Origin: SIG598 sp045538015
GTDB taxonomy: Bacteria > Bacillota > Clostridia > Oscillospirales > Acutalibacteraceae
DNA length: 6,507 nucleotides
Assembly: GCA_045538015.1 (NCBI GenBank)
Contig: JAZSQO010000074.1
Location: 1-6,507, forward strand
Direction of reading: 5' to 3'
Positions 1 through 5,569 of the stretch are shown here, one piece after another (within the stretch, counting starts at the first letter, position 1; each line of letters opens with the position of its first letter). Position numbers and translations under genes: made by a program. Below the pieces are notes generated by a model that saw only the letters and a list, made by a program, of their open reading frames with translations, did not search any database and was not told the origin of the DNA.

Positions 1-46
1 CACGATCTTGCTTGCATCTTTTCCGTCATACTTCACAAAAATGCTC

Positions 47-67
47 ACCAATACACAAAGTATTGGT
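47..67. repeat. Perfect inverted repeat, 8-bp stem with 5-nt loop
   Basis: ACCAATAC (47-54) and GTATTGGT (60-67) are perfect reverse complements around the loop ACAAA. A run of five T follows about five bases after the stem on both strands (TTTTT at 73-77 on +, AAAAA at 38-42 giving T's on -). It could be a weak, possibly bidirectional terminator for a gene left of the window or part of a structured leader, but the stem is AT-rich and the T-run is not adjacent, so the role is open. Confidence 0.4.
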
Positions 68-104
68 TCCGCTTTTTGTATCGTCTGACAAAAAATCTGA
101 CTGC

Positions 105-136
105 GCAATATCGCACTTAGAATTATGCGGTATTGC
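105..136 (+). repeat. Inverted repeat, 11-bp stem with 10-nt loop
   Basis: GCAATATCGCA (105-115) pairs with TGCGGTATTGC (126-136) over 11 positions, one of them a U-G wobble in RNA, around a 10-nt loop. Directly downstream, overlapping the last bases, is the palindrome GCCTTAAGGC (135-144) followed by GTTTTT (145-150). The element lies 47 bp upstream of the -35 of the first operon. It may be the terminator of an upstream transcript, an operator or a short structured RNA; the sequence alone does not decide this. Confidence 0.4.
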
Positions 137-182
137 CTTAAGGCGTTTTTGGAAAAATTTGCGCAGGATTCCGATACCTTAC

Positions 183-210
183 TTGCAAAATTACAAAAAT
201 GCGCTATAAT
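183..210 (+). promoter_or_regulatory. Sigma-A-type promoter of the DUF5685 / J-domain operon
   Basis: A perfect -10 box TATAAT (205-210) is preceded by TTGCAA (183-188, four of six matches to TTGACA) at a 16-bp spacing. Transcription would start near 217, giving a leader of about 30 nt before the first gene. It is the best promoter-like element in the upstream region, and the surrounding AT-rich sequence contrasts with the GC-rich genes. Confidence 0.65.
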
Positions 211-234
211 GATATCTTGAGTAAGCTGTAGCAT

Positions 235-250
235 GGGGTGAGTGTGTTTG
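235..250 (+). promoter_or_regulatory. Ribosome binding site that favours the TTG start at 248
   Basis: GGGGTG (235-240) is the only Shine-Dalgarno-like stretch before the first gene. It sits 7 nt before the TTG at 248, a normal spacing, but only 1 nt before the upstream in-frame GTG at 242, which is too close for initiation. Confidence 0.55.
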
Positions 251-1150
251 TTTGGATATGTTCGCATATATAAGCCCCAGCTGCGCATCTGCGAGTATGA
301 GCAGTACAAGGCTGTCTACTGTACTCTGTGCAAGGAGCTTGGCAAGGGCTACGGCCCATTTGCCCGTATGCTGCTCAATTATGACTACACCTTTGTGGCT
401 CTGCTCTATATGGCGCTGCATAAGCAGCAGCCCTGTGTCGAGCGCAAATGCTGTGTGTTCAACCCGCTCAAGCGGTGCAGCTACTGCAAGGGCGACCGGG
501 AAGGCTTCAGACTGACCTGCGCCATGACCGCCGAGATGTACTACCACAAGCTGAGCGACAACGTTGCCGACAGCGGCTGGCTGGCTTCCCTCGGCTGGCG
601 CTTCCTCCGGCTGACCGCCCGGCCCATGCGCCGCAAGGCAAAGAAGCTCTACCCGCAGATAGACGCTCTCGTGGAGCGCTGCATGGCCGATCAGGCCGCC
701 GCCGAGCAGGCGGAGGACAGCTCCATCGACTCGGCCGCCGAACCCAGCGCCCGGCTTATTTCCGAGCTGGCGCAGATGGTGGCCGCCAACGACACCGACC
801 GCGTCGTGCTCAAGGATTTCGGCTATTTCTTCGGTCGGTGGATATATCTCATCGACGCCTTTGATGACATGGCCGATGACGTAAAGAAAAATAGCTTCAA
901 TCCCTTCGCCGCCCGTTTCGGACTGACGAAGGAGGATATAGAAAACAACACCATGCGTTATTCTGAGGCCCGGCTTTACGCCAACGAATGCCTCAACATG
1001 ACCGTGGCGCGGGCACTGACCGCCTTTGACCTGCTGGATACCGGCGTTTACGCGCCGATATTCGAAAATATCCTCATGCTGGGTCTGGGCGAGGCACAGC
1101 GCCAGGCATTAAACGAGAAGGAGCTGCAGTTAAATGAGCAATCCCTTTGA
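248..1150 (+). CDS. DUF5685 family protein, cysteine-rich, unknown function
   Basis: A protein of 300 residues. Its opening (MFGYVRIYKP), the YCTLC motif (C25, C28) and the central segment around W198 to D211 (WIYLIDAFDDMADD) match my memory of the DUF5685 family, whose function is not established. Further cysteines cluster at C63, C68, C69, C77 and C80, so with C25/C28 a metal site or disulphide set is possible. The Asp-rich stretch at 203-211, in a region that looks mostly helical, recalls the aspartate-rich motif of class I isoprenoid synthases, but that is only a resemblance. A hydrophilic Ala/Glu-rich segment lies near 145-165. No signal peptide or clear membrane helix is seen, so a cytoplasmic location is likely. 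I chose TTG at 248 rather than GTG at 242 because the family begins at MFGY and because of the Shine-Dalgarno spacing. The 3' end overlaps the J-domain gene by 17 bp, implying translational coupling. Confidence 0.85.
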   Translation: MFGYVRIYKPQLRICEYEQYKAVYCTLCKELGKGYGPFARMLLNYDYTFVALLYMALHKQQPCVERKCCVFNPLKRCSYCKGDREGFRLTCAMTAEMYYHKLSDNVADSGWLASLGWRFLRLTARPMRRKAKKLYPQIDALVERCMADQAAAEQAEDSSIDSAAEPSARLISELAQMVAANDTDRVVLKDFGYFFGRWIYLIDAFDDMADDVKKNSFNPFAARFGLTKEDIENNTMRYSEARLYANECLNMTVARALTAFDLLDTGVYAPIFENILMLGLGEAQRQALNEKELQLNEQSL

Positions 1151-1841
1151 GGTTCTCGGAATCCCCAACACCGCCACCGAAGCGGAAATCAAGGAAGCCT
1201 ACCGCAACCTTGCCAAGAAATATCATCCCGACAACTACAACAACGCCCCCGACATCGCCGAGGTTGCCGCGGAAAAGATGCGCGAGGTAAACGAAGCATA
1301 CAACACCATCATGAAGAACCGCAAGAACGGCGGCTCTTCCGGTGCTGCCTCCGGCTCCAACGCCGGTGCCAATGCCGGTTCCCGTCCCAACGCCGGCACC
1401 GGCAGCTCTCAGCGCCCCAACGCAGGTGCCTCCTACGCCTCGGGCAATGCCGGCAGATACAGCACCAGCACCAGCTTTGCCAATGTACGCGGCCTCATCA
1501 TGTCCGGCCGCTACGACGACGCCGACGAGGTGCTGAACCTTGTGGCCGCCGAGCGCAGAAACGCCGAGTGGTATTTCCTCAAGGGCACCGTTCTCTACAG
1601 CCGCGGCTGGCTGGAGCAGGCCTATACCTACCTGCAGACCGCCGTCAACATGGATCCGAGCAACAACGAATATCGCGCGGCCTTCAACCAGGCGGCCAAG
1701 ATGCGCGGCGGCGCCGCCGGCGGATACAAGGTCAGCGGCAAGGACGGCGTGGGCTGCAACCTGTGCTCCTCCTGCTGTAGCTTTATCTGCGCCGACCAGT
1801 GCTGCGAGTGCTGCGGCGGCGACCTCATCACCTGCTGCTAA
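1134..1841 (+). CDS. J-domain protein with Gly/Ala/Asn linker, TPR and 11-cysteine tail
   Basis: A protein of 235 residues with four parts. Residues 1-63 are a J domain with the HPD motif at 31-33, the site that stimulates the Hsp70 (DnaK) ATPase. Residues 66-114 are a low-complexity linker with five NAG triplets. Residues 116-180 contain a TPR-like helical pair; the clearest unit is about 144-177 (WYFLKG, LEQAYTYLQTAV, DPSN). Residues 208-235 hold 11 cysteines in 28 positions, including CC pairs at 214-215, 223-224, 226-227 and the terminal 234-235. It lacks the DnaJ zinc-finger repeats (CxxCxGxG) and the substrate-binding barrels, so it is not the housekeeping DnaJ but a specialised co-chaperone. 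The tail could bind metal or iron-sulphur, or form disulphides. AAGGAG (1118-1123) lies 10 nt before the ATG. It overlaps the DUF5685 gene and is followed after 3 bp by the membrane-protein gene, suggesting that these three act together. The client is unknown. Confidence 0.9.
   Translation: MSNPFEVLGIPNTATEAEIKEAYRNLAKKYHPDNYNNAPDIAEVAAEKMREVNEAYNTIMKNRKNGGSSGAASGSNAGANAGSRPNAGTGSSQRPNAGASYASGNAGRYSTSTSFANVRGLIMSGRYDDADEVLNLVAAERRNAEWYFLKGTVLYSRGWLEQAYTYLQTAVNMDPSNNEYRAAFNQAAKMRGGAAGGYKVSGKDGVGCNLCSSCCSFICADQCCECCGGDLITCC
1329..1475 (+). repeat. Low-complexity linker coding region with NAG/PNAG repeats
   Basis: This part of the J-domain gene encodes residues 66-114, made almost only of Gly, Ala, Ser, Asn, Thr, Pro and Arg. 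NAG occurs five times (76-78, 80-82, 86-88, 96-98, 105-107), twice as RPNAG. The underlying DNA repeats the theme AACGCCGG/AACGCAGG/AATGCCGG, so the linker may change length by slippage or recombination. It would act as a flexible tether between the J domain and the TPR. Confidence 0.7.
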
Positions 1842-1844
1842 GAC

Positions 1845-2384
1845 ATGAGAAAGCAAACGGCGAGTCTGGCGCTGTGCGGCGTGCTGTGCGGCCTTTCGGT
1901 GGTCGTACTGTCCATGTCCGCGCTGTTTCCCAGTCTTTCCTATGTCATCCCCATGGTGGCAGGAGCGCTGCTGATCGTGCCCGTCATTGAGTTCGGCGCC
2001 GGATCGGCTCTGACCTCCTATGCCGCCGTTTCGGTGATAGGTATGCTGATACTGCCCGAAAAGGAAGCGCCTCTGATGTACCTTTTCCTCTTCGGACTGT
2101 ATCCCATAATCAAAAAATACTTTGAGCGCATACCCAGGCGTGTGCCCGAGTATCTGGCGAAATTTGCCTATTTCAACATAGCCGCCGCGGCAGCCGTGTC
2201 GGTGGCCACCTTCGTTCTGGGCATTCCTCTGGACGACGGCTCTCTGGGCAAGTGGCTGATACCGGCTCTGCTTGTGCTGGGCAACGCGGCCTTCATTTTC
2301 TACGACTACACGCTGACCCTCGTGGTCACGCTGTATGTCCGCCGGCTGCAGCCTTCGCTGCGCAAGGCGCTCCATCTCAAATAA
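1845..2384 (+). CDS. Uncharacterised polytopic membrane protein
   Basis: A protein of 179 residues dominated by hydrophobic stretches at about 5-27, 30-50, 52-70, 73-90, 107-130 and 137-165, so five or six membrane helices are likely. A cationic loop between the fourth and fifth (KKYFERIPRRVPEY, about 89-102) and a basic C-terminus would face the cytoplasm under the positive-inside rule. Small size, six helices and Gly/Ala-rich helices are reminiscent of ECF-transporter S components, but I see no diagnostic motif and do not assign a substrate. The ATG comes 3 bp after the J-domain stop and has no clear Shine-Dalgarno, so translation probably depends on coupling to the upstream gene. It is the last gene of the operon; a terminator begins 8 bp after the stop. 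The tight linkage to the J-domain and DUF5685 genes is the only clue to function. Confidence 0.8.
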   Translation: MRKQTASLALCGVLCGLSVVVLSMSALFPSLSYVIPMVAGALLIVPVIEFGAGSALTSYAAVSVIGMLILPEKEAPLMYLFLFGLYPIIKKYFERIPRRVPEYLAKFAYFNIAAAAAVSVATFVLGIPLDDGSLGKWLIPALLVLGNAAFIFYDYTLTLVVTLYVRRLQPSLRKALHLK

Positions 2385-2391
2385 GCTACGG

Positions 2392-2422
2392 AAACCGGCG
2401 GTGTAAAAACTGCCGGTTTTTT
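2392..2422 (+). terminator. Rho-independent terminator of the first operon
   Basis: AAACCGGC (2392-2399) pairs with GCCGGTTT (2412-2419); an internal G-U wobble and GT/AC extend the stem to 11 pairs around the loop GTAAAA (2403-2408). The stem runs into a T-tract (2417-2422). It begins 8 bp after the stop of the membrane-protein gene. Confidence 0.88.
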
Positions 2423-2444
2423 CGTTTATTCTTTCCTCAAAGCC

Positions 2445-2473
2445 TTGAAAACCACGGCTGAATATTTTATTAT
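2445..2473 (+). promoter_or_regulatory. Sigma-A-type promoter upstream of the flavoprotein gene
   Basis: TTGAAA (2445-2450, five of six) and TATTAT (2468-2473, five of six) are separated by exactly 17 bp, shortly after the terminator. Transcription would start near 2480, leaving a leader of about 87 nt before the flavoprotein ATG. It could serve the whole rightward gene series to ispH-rpsA, since no terminator is visible in between. Confidence 0.65.
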
Positions 2474-2566
2474 TATAGATAATGGGTCAATATGCGCGGT
2501 GTGTGGCATGGGCGTTTTGCTCTGTGTCTGCCGCGCGACTTACGCAAGAAAGAGAATGCCTGATTT

Positions 2567-3796
2567 ATGGAAATAATTGTCATAGGCGCGGGGCCTGCGG
2601 GGATGATGGCTGCCATCAGCGCCGCGAAGGCCGGCGCCCACGTTACCCTTCTGGAAAAGAACAAGCGTCAGGGACGCAAGCTGATGATAACCGGCAAGGG
2701 CCGCTGCAACATCACCAACAACTGCGACACGGCCAAGCTCATTGAGAACACCGCGGTCAATCCCCGCTTTCTCTACAGCGTCTTTTCCCGCTTCGGCTCT
2801 CAGGATACCATGGCTTTCTTTGAAAAGCAGGGTGTTCCCCTCAAGACCGAGCGCGGCGGACGGGTTTTTCCCGTGTCCGACAAGTCGGTGGATATCAACG
2901 ACGCCATGGTGCGGTGCTGCAAAAACGCCGGCGTGCGCTATGTGGGTGAATGTCCGGCGGAAAGCCTCATAATTGAGGATGATAAAGTGGTCGGCGTGAG
3001 GGCAGGCGGCAAACAATGGAAATGCGACGCCTGCGTCATAGCCACCGGCGGCTGCTCCTATCCGCTCACCGGCTCCACCGGCGACGGCTACGACCTTGCC
3101 CGGGCGGCGGGACATACCATCGTTGAGCCAAAGCCCTCCCTCGTTCCTCTGGTCACAGCCGAAAAAGACTGCGCCCGTATGCAGGGTCTTGCTCTGAAGA
3201 ATATAGCCATAACCGTTACCAACGCCAAGGGCAAAAAGGTGTACACCGATTTCGGCGAGCTGCTGTTTACCCACTTCGGCCTGTCCGGCCCGGTGATACT
3301 CAGCGCCAGCTCTCACATGAAATGCGCCGAGGGTCACACGGTAACCATAGACCTCAAACCGGCTCTGACGCCGGAGCAGCTGGATGCCCGTTTGCTGCGG
3401 GACTTCTCCGCCAGCCTCAACCGGGACATCAGCAACGCCATGGGCGGGCTGCTGCCCTCCAGCATGGTGCCGGTTTTCATTGAGCGCGCCGGCATTCCGG
3501 CAGACACCAAGGTCAATTCCATCTCCCGGGAGCAGAGAGCCAAAATAATTTCCCTGCTCAAGGCGTACAGCCTGACAGTCACCGCCTTTCGGCCGGTGGA
3601 GGAGGCGATAGTCACCTCCGGCGGCGTCAAGGTGGGGGAGATCGACCCGGGCACCATGGCCTCAAAAAAGGTCGGCGGCCTCTACTTTGCCGGCGAGCTT
3701 ATCGATGTTGACGCCCACACCGGCGGCTTCAACCTGCAGATAGCCCTGTCCACCGGCTTCTGCGCCGGCAATTCGGCGGCTCAGGCCGAGAGTTAA
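2567..3796 (+). CDS. BaiN/HI0933-type NAD(P)/FAD-dependent oxidoreductase
   Basis: A protein of 409 residues, the usual length for this family of soluble flavoproteins. A Rossmann FAD site opens the chain (GAGPAG, 7-12) and E30 ends the second strand, where it would bind the adenosine ribose. It is followed by the family signature GRKLMITGKGRCNITNN (36-52). A conserved THFGLSGP segment lies at 235-242. Near the end, the GLYFAGE stretch followed by D380-V-D-A-H-T-G-G387 forms the second FAD contact. Best-known relatives are HI0933 of Haemophilus, of unknown function, and BaiN of Clostridium scindens, tied to bile acid dehydroxylation; most members have no known substrate, so I do not infer bile acid metabolism, and no other bai gene is near. 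The start is fixed by the Rossmann strand beginning at residue 2. The Shine-Dalgarno (AAAGAGA, 2549-2555) is weak. A 60-bp gap separates it from the next gene. Confidence 0.93.
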   Translation: MEIIVIGAGPAGMMAAISAAKAGAHVTLLEKNKRQGRKLMITGKGRCNITNNCDTAKLIENTAVNPRFLYSVFSRFGSQDTMAFFEKQGVPLKTERGGRVFPVSDKSVDINDAMVRCCKNAGVRYVGECPAESLIIEDDKVVGVRAGGKQWKCDACVIATGGCSYPLTGSTGDGYDLARAAGHTIVEPKPSLVPLVTAEKDCARMQGLALKNIAITVTNAKGKKVYTDFGELLFTHFGLSGPVILSASSHMKCAEGHTVTIDLKPALTPEQLDARLLRDFSASLNRDISNAMGGLLPSSMVPVFIERAGIPADTKVNSISREQRAKIISLLKAYSLTVTAFRPVEEAIVTSGGVKVGEIDPGTMASKKVGGLYFAGELIDVDAHTGGFNLQIALSTGFCAGNSAAQAES

Positions 3797-3818
3797 TACA
3801 CCCGACATATTCACTTTA

Positions 3819-3824
3819 TATAAT
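3819..3824 (+). promoter_or_regulatory. Possible -10 element before the 86-residue gene and cmk
   Basis: A perfect TATAAT within TATATAAT lies in the 60-bp gap after the flavoprotein gene. No convincing -35 stands at 16-18 bp; TTAATA (3793-3798) is 20 bp away. The 10-bp palindrome GCCCGCGGGC (3831-3840) lies just downstream, near the start point such a promoter would have. A secondary promoter for the cmk-plsC-ispH genes is possible but weakly supported. Confidence 0.35.
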
Positions 3825-3856
3825 CACTCTGCCCGCGGGCGGAAAGGTAGGATATC

Positions 3857-4117
3857 ATGGAAAAGAAAGAAATGACCAAAAAGGAAAAACTGCTGTTTCT
3901 GGCCACCACGGTGGGCTCCATCGCGGTTATAGTTCTCGCCTCGCTTCAGGCCCTGAACATATGGCCCATCGCCTTCAACCTCTATATGCCCATCGCCGGC
4001 CTTGTGCTGCTCGCTCAGGCCGAGCTCAACCGGGAAAAGAACTACTCCGTGAGCAAGATATGTATGTGGTGCGCTGTGATAATCTTCGCGCTGCTGGTCA
4101 TCAATCTGATTCTGTAA
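3857..4117 (+). CDS. Small three-helix membrane protein, unknown function
   Basis: An 86-residue protein. The first 11 residues are highly charged (MEKKEMTKKEK), followed by hydrophobic helices at about 12-32, 36-55 and 67-86; the chain stops right after the third. The short loop between helices two and three (ELNREKNYSVSK) is charged. I do not recognise the family. It is likely to be real: it has a plausible ribosome site (AAAGG, 3843-3847, 9 nt before ATG), a protein-like membrane pattern with the positive-inside bias, and it fits between the flavoprotein gene and cmk, ending 24 bp before cmk. Its place next to lipid and nucleotide genes may only reflect shared transcription. Confidence 0.72.
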   Translation: MEKKEMTKKEKLLFLATTVGSIAVIVLASLQALNIWPIAFNLYMPIAGLVLLAQAELNREKNYSVSKICMWCAVIIFALLVINLIL

Positions 4118-4141
4118 GAGCGCAGCGGAGGAGGAAAAGCC

Positions 4142-4813
4142 ATGTCGATCAATATTGCCATTGACGGCCCCGCCGGCGCCGGAAAAAGCACTCTCGCCCG
4201 GGCGGTGGCCAGAAGACTCGGATATATCTATGTGGATACCGGCGCTCTTTACCGCGCCGCTGCTCTGTTCGTTCTTGAGCGGGGAATAGATATCTACGAT
4301 TCGGTGGCCATCGGAGCTGTTGTGCCCATGATGGACATCGACCTTAAATATGTCAACGGGGAGCAGAGAGTCTATCTCTGCGGAGAGAATGTCAGCGGAG
4401 TCATCCGCTCTCCCGAGGTGTCCAAAGCGGCCTCGGCGGTGTCCGCCGTTGTGGCGGTGCGCCAGTATCTCTTTGACCTCCAGCAGGATCTGGCCGAGAC
4501 CTGCGATGTGGTCATGGACGGCCGGGACATCGGCACCGTGGTGCTGCCCAACGCTCAGGTCAAGATATTCCTCACCGCCAGCCCCGAGGAGCGCGCCAGA
4601 CGCCGCTACGAGGAGCTGAAGGCCAAGGGAATGGACATCGACTACAAGGTCGTGCTCAGAGATGTCAACGAGCGCGACTATAACGACTCTCACCGTGAGG
4701 TGGCTCCTTTGAAGCCGGCGGAGGATTCCGTCATCGTGGACACCACCGGTCTCGATCTTGAGCAGTCGGAGGAGCTGCTGTACAGCACCATCACAGAGAA
4801 ACTCGGAAAATAA
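4142..4813 (+). CDS. cmk: Cytidylate kinase (CMP/dCMP kinase)
   Basis: A protein of 223 residues, typical of bacterial cytoplasmic Cmk, which transfers phosphate from ATP to CMP or dCMP to supply CDP and dCDP. The P-loop GPAGAGKS is at 9-16 with K15 as phosphate ligand. DTGALYR (32-38) is the conserved CMP-site segment, and the insert with VIRSPEVSKAAS is the NMP-binding domain characteristic of Cmk rather than other nucleoside monophosphate kinases. DGRDIGT at 126-132 supplies further substrate contacts. The run of Arg in PEERARRRYEEL is the LID region, and the C-terminal RDYNDSHREVAPL and VDTTGL stretches are standard for the family. An excellent Shine-Dalgarno (GGAGGAGG, 4127-4134) lies 7 nt before the ATG. 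plsC follows after 24 bp; cmk next to plsC, ispH and rpsA is a familiar arrangement in Firmicutes. Confidence 0.96.
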   Translation: MSINIAIDGPAGAGKSTLARAVARRLGYIYVDTGALYRAAALFVLERGIDIYDSVAIGAVVPMMDIDLKYVNGEQRVYLCGENVSGVIRSPEVSKAASAVSAVVAVRQYLFDLQQDLAETCDVVMDGRDIGTVVLPNAQVKIFLTASPEERARRRYEELKAKGMDIDYKVVLRDVNERDYNDSHREVAPLKPAEDSVIVDTTGLDLEQSEELLYSTITEKLGK

Positions 4814-4837
4814 GTATCCGGAAAGGATCCTTTTGCA

Positions 4838-5569
4838 ATGAAGGAAGAAAAGAAGATAAAAAAAGACCGCCGTTCATTTTTCTATATGCTGACCGCGCCC
4901 ATTGCCGGGCCGCTGGTCAAGCTGCTGTTCGGCCTCAAGGTCATCAAGGGCAAGAACAATATTCCCGCTGACGGTCAGGCCATCGCGGCGGGAAATCACA
5001 TCCATTTTGCCGACCCGATATTTCTGTTCTTTGCCCAGAAGCGCCAGCTTCGCTTCATGGCCAAGGCGGAGCTTTTCAGAAATCCCATCCTTGGCTGGAT
5101 ATGCAGAAGCTACGGCGCTTTCCCCGTGGAAAGAGGAACGGGCGACACCGAGTCCATCAACACCGCCTACAAGGTGCTGGAGGAGGGCAGAGTCCTCGGA
5201 ATCTTCCCTGAGGGAACCCGCTCGAAGGACGGCCGCATAGGCCGGGGCAAGACCGGTACCATCCATATCGCCCTTGAGTCGGGCGCGCCCATATACCCAT
5301 TTGCCGTCTTCTCCCGCAAAAGCGCCCTGAAGATAGGCAGTCAGTACACCATCGCCTACGGAGAGCCGGTCACCGCGGCTGATCTGGGCGTGGTGGAGGG
5401 CACTCCGAGGGAGTACCGCAACGCCATCCGCAAGCTCATGGCCATAATCTGCGAGCTTCAGGACGACTGCCGGGAGTACCGCGGTCTGCCCAGAATCTAC
5501 GGCGGCGAGAACGAGGCGGAGACAGCTCCGGCTCAGACCGTCACCGCTGACGAGGCGGCGGGCGTATGA
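4838..5569 (+). CDS. plsC: PlsC-type 1-acyl-sn-glycerol-3-phosphate acyltransferase
   Basis: A protein of 243 residues of the lysophospholipid acyltransferase family, expected to acylate lysophosphatidic acid to phosphatidic acid at the cytoplasmic face of the membrane. The family blocks occur in order: the catalytic H-x4-D motif (NHIHFAD, H54 and D59); FPVER with R99; FPEGTR at 123-128, which binds the glycerol phosphate; and GAPIYPFAV from about 149 (block IV). In block I a His stands where many members have Ser or Gln (NHxSxxD), but H and D are intact. A lysine-rich start (1-12) is followed by a hydrophobic segment at about 13-33 that probably anchors the protein at the membrane. The last 20 residues (NEAETAPAQT and on) are Ala/Glu-rich and probably disordered. 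AAGGA (4823-4827) lies 10 nt upstream of the ATG. The stop overlaps the ispH start as ATGA, implying coupled translation. Confidence 0.93.
   Translation: MKEEKKIKKDRRSFFYMLTAPIAGPLVKLLFGLKVIKGKNNIPADGQAIAAGNHIHFADPIFLFFAQKRQLRFMAKAELFRNPILGWICRSYGAFPVERGTGDTESINTAYKVLEEGRVLGIFPEGTRSKDGRIGRGKTGTIHIALESGAPIYPFAVFSRKSALKIGSQYTIAYGEPVTAADLGVVEGTPREYRNAIRKLMAIICELQDDCREYRGLPRIYGGENEAETAPAQTVTADEAAGV

Noticed and set aside
1..120. Open + strand frame from the window edge to TAG at 118-120 (about 39 codons), as a possible C-terminus of an upstream gene
   Set aside because: Low-GC composition unlike the confirmed genes, no recognisable motif, and it spans the inverted repeat at 47-67. Without sequence to the left it cannot be supported.
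12..209. 65-codon + strand frame starting with TTG
   Set aside because: No ribosome site, runs through both inverted repeats and into the -10 box of the promoter at 183-210, and has no protein-like pattern.
1074..2375. Long 433-codon minus-strand frame
   Set aside because: Lies opposite the J-domain and membrane-protein genes, which have clear motifs and ribosome/operon signals; its Gly/Ala/His-rich translation is a by-product of GC-rich codons on the other strand.
2482..2745. 87-codon + strand frame overlapping the start of the flavoprotein gene
   Set aside because: It overlaps the conserved FAD-binding region in another frame, has a shadow-like composition and no ribosome site.
2567..3796. 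Evidence for a bile acid dehydroxylation (bai) operon
   Set aside because: Only the BaiN-like family member is present; none of the neighbouring genes is a bai gene, and the family is widespread in bacteria that do not transform bile acids.
3831..3840. Palindrome GCCCGCGGGC as a terminator after the flavoprotein gene
   Set aside because: As a hairpin it could form only three pairs around a four-base loop and no T-run follows, so it does not look like a terminator.
3824..4693. 289-codon minus-strand frame opposite the small membrane gene and cmk
   Set aside because: The opposite strand carries cmk with full family motifs; the minus translation has no domain signature and is rich in His/Gly/Ala as expected for a shadow frame.
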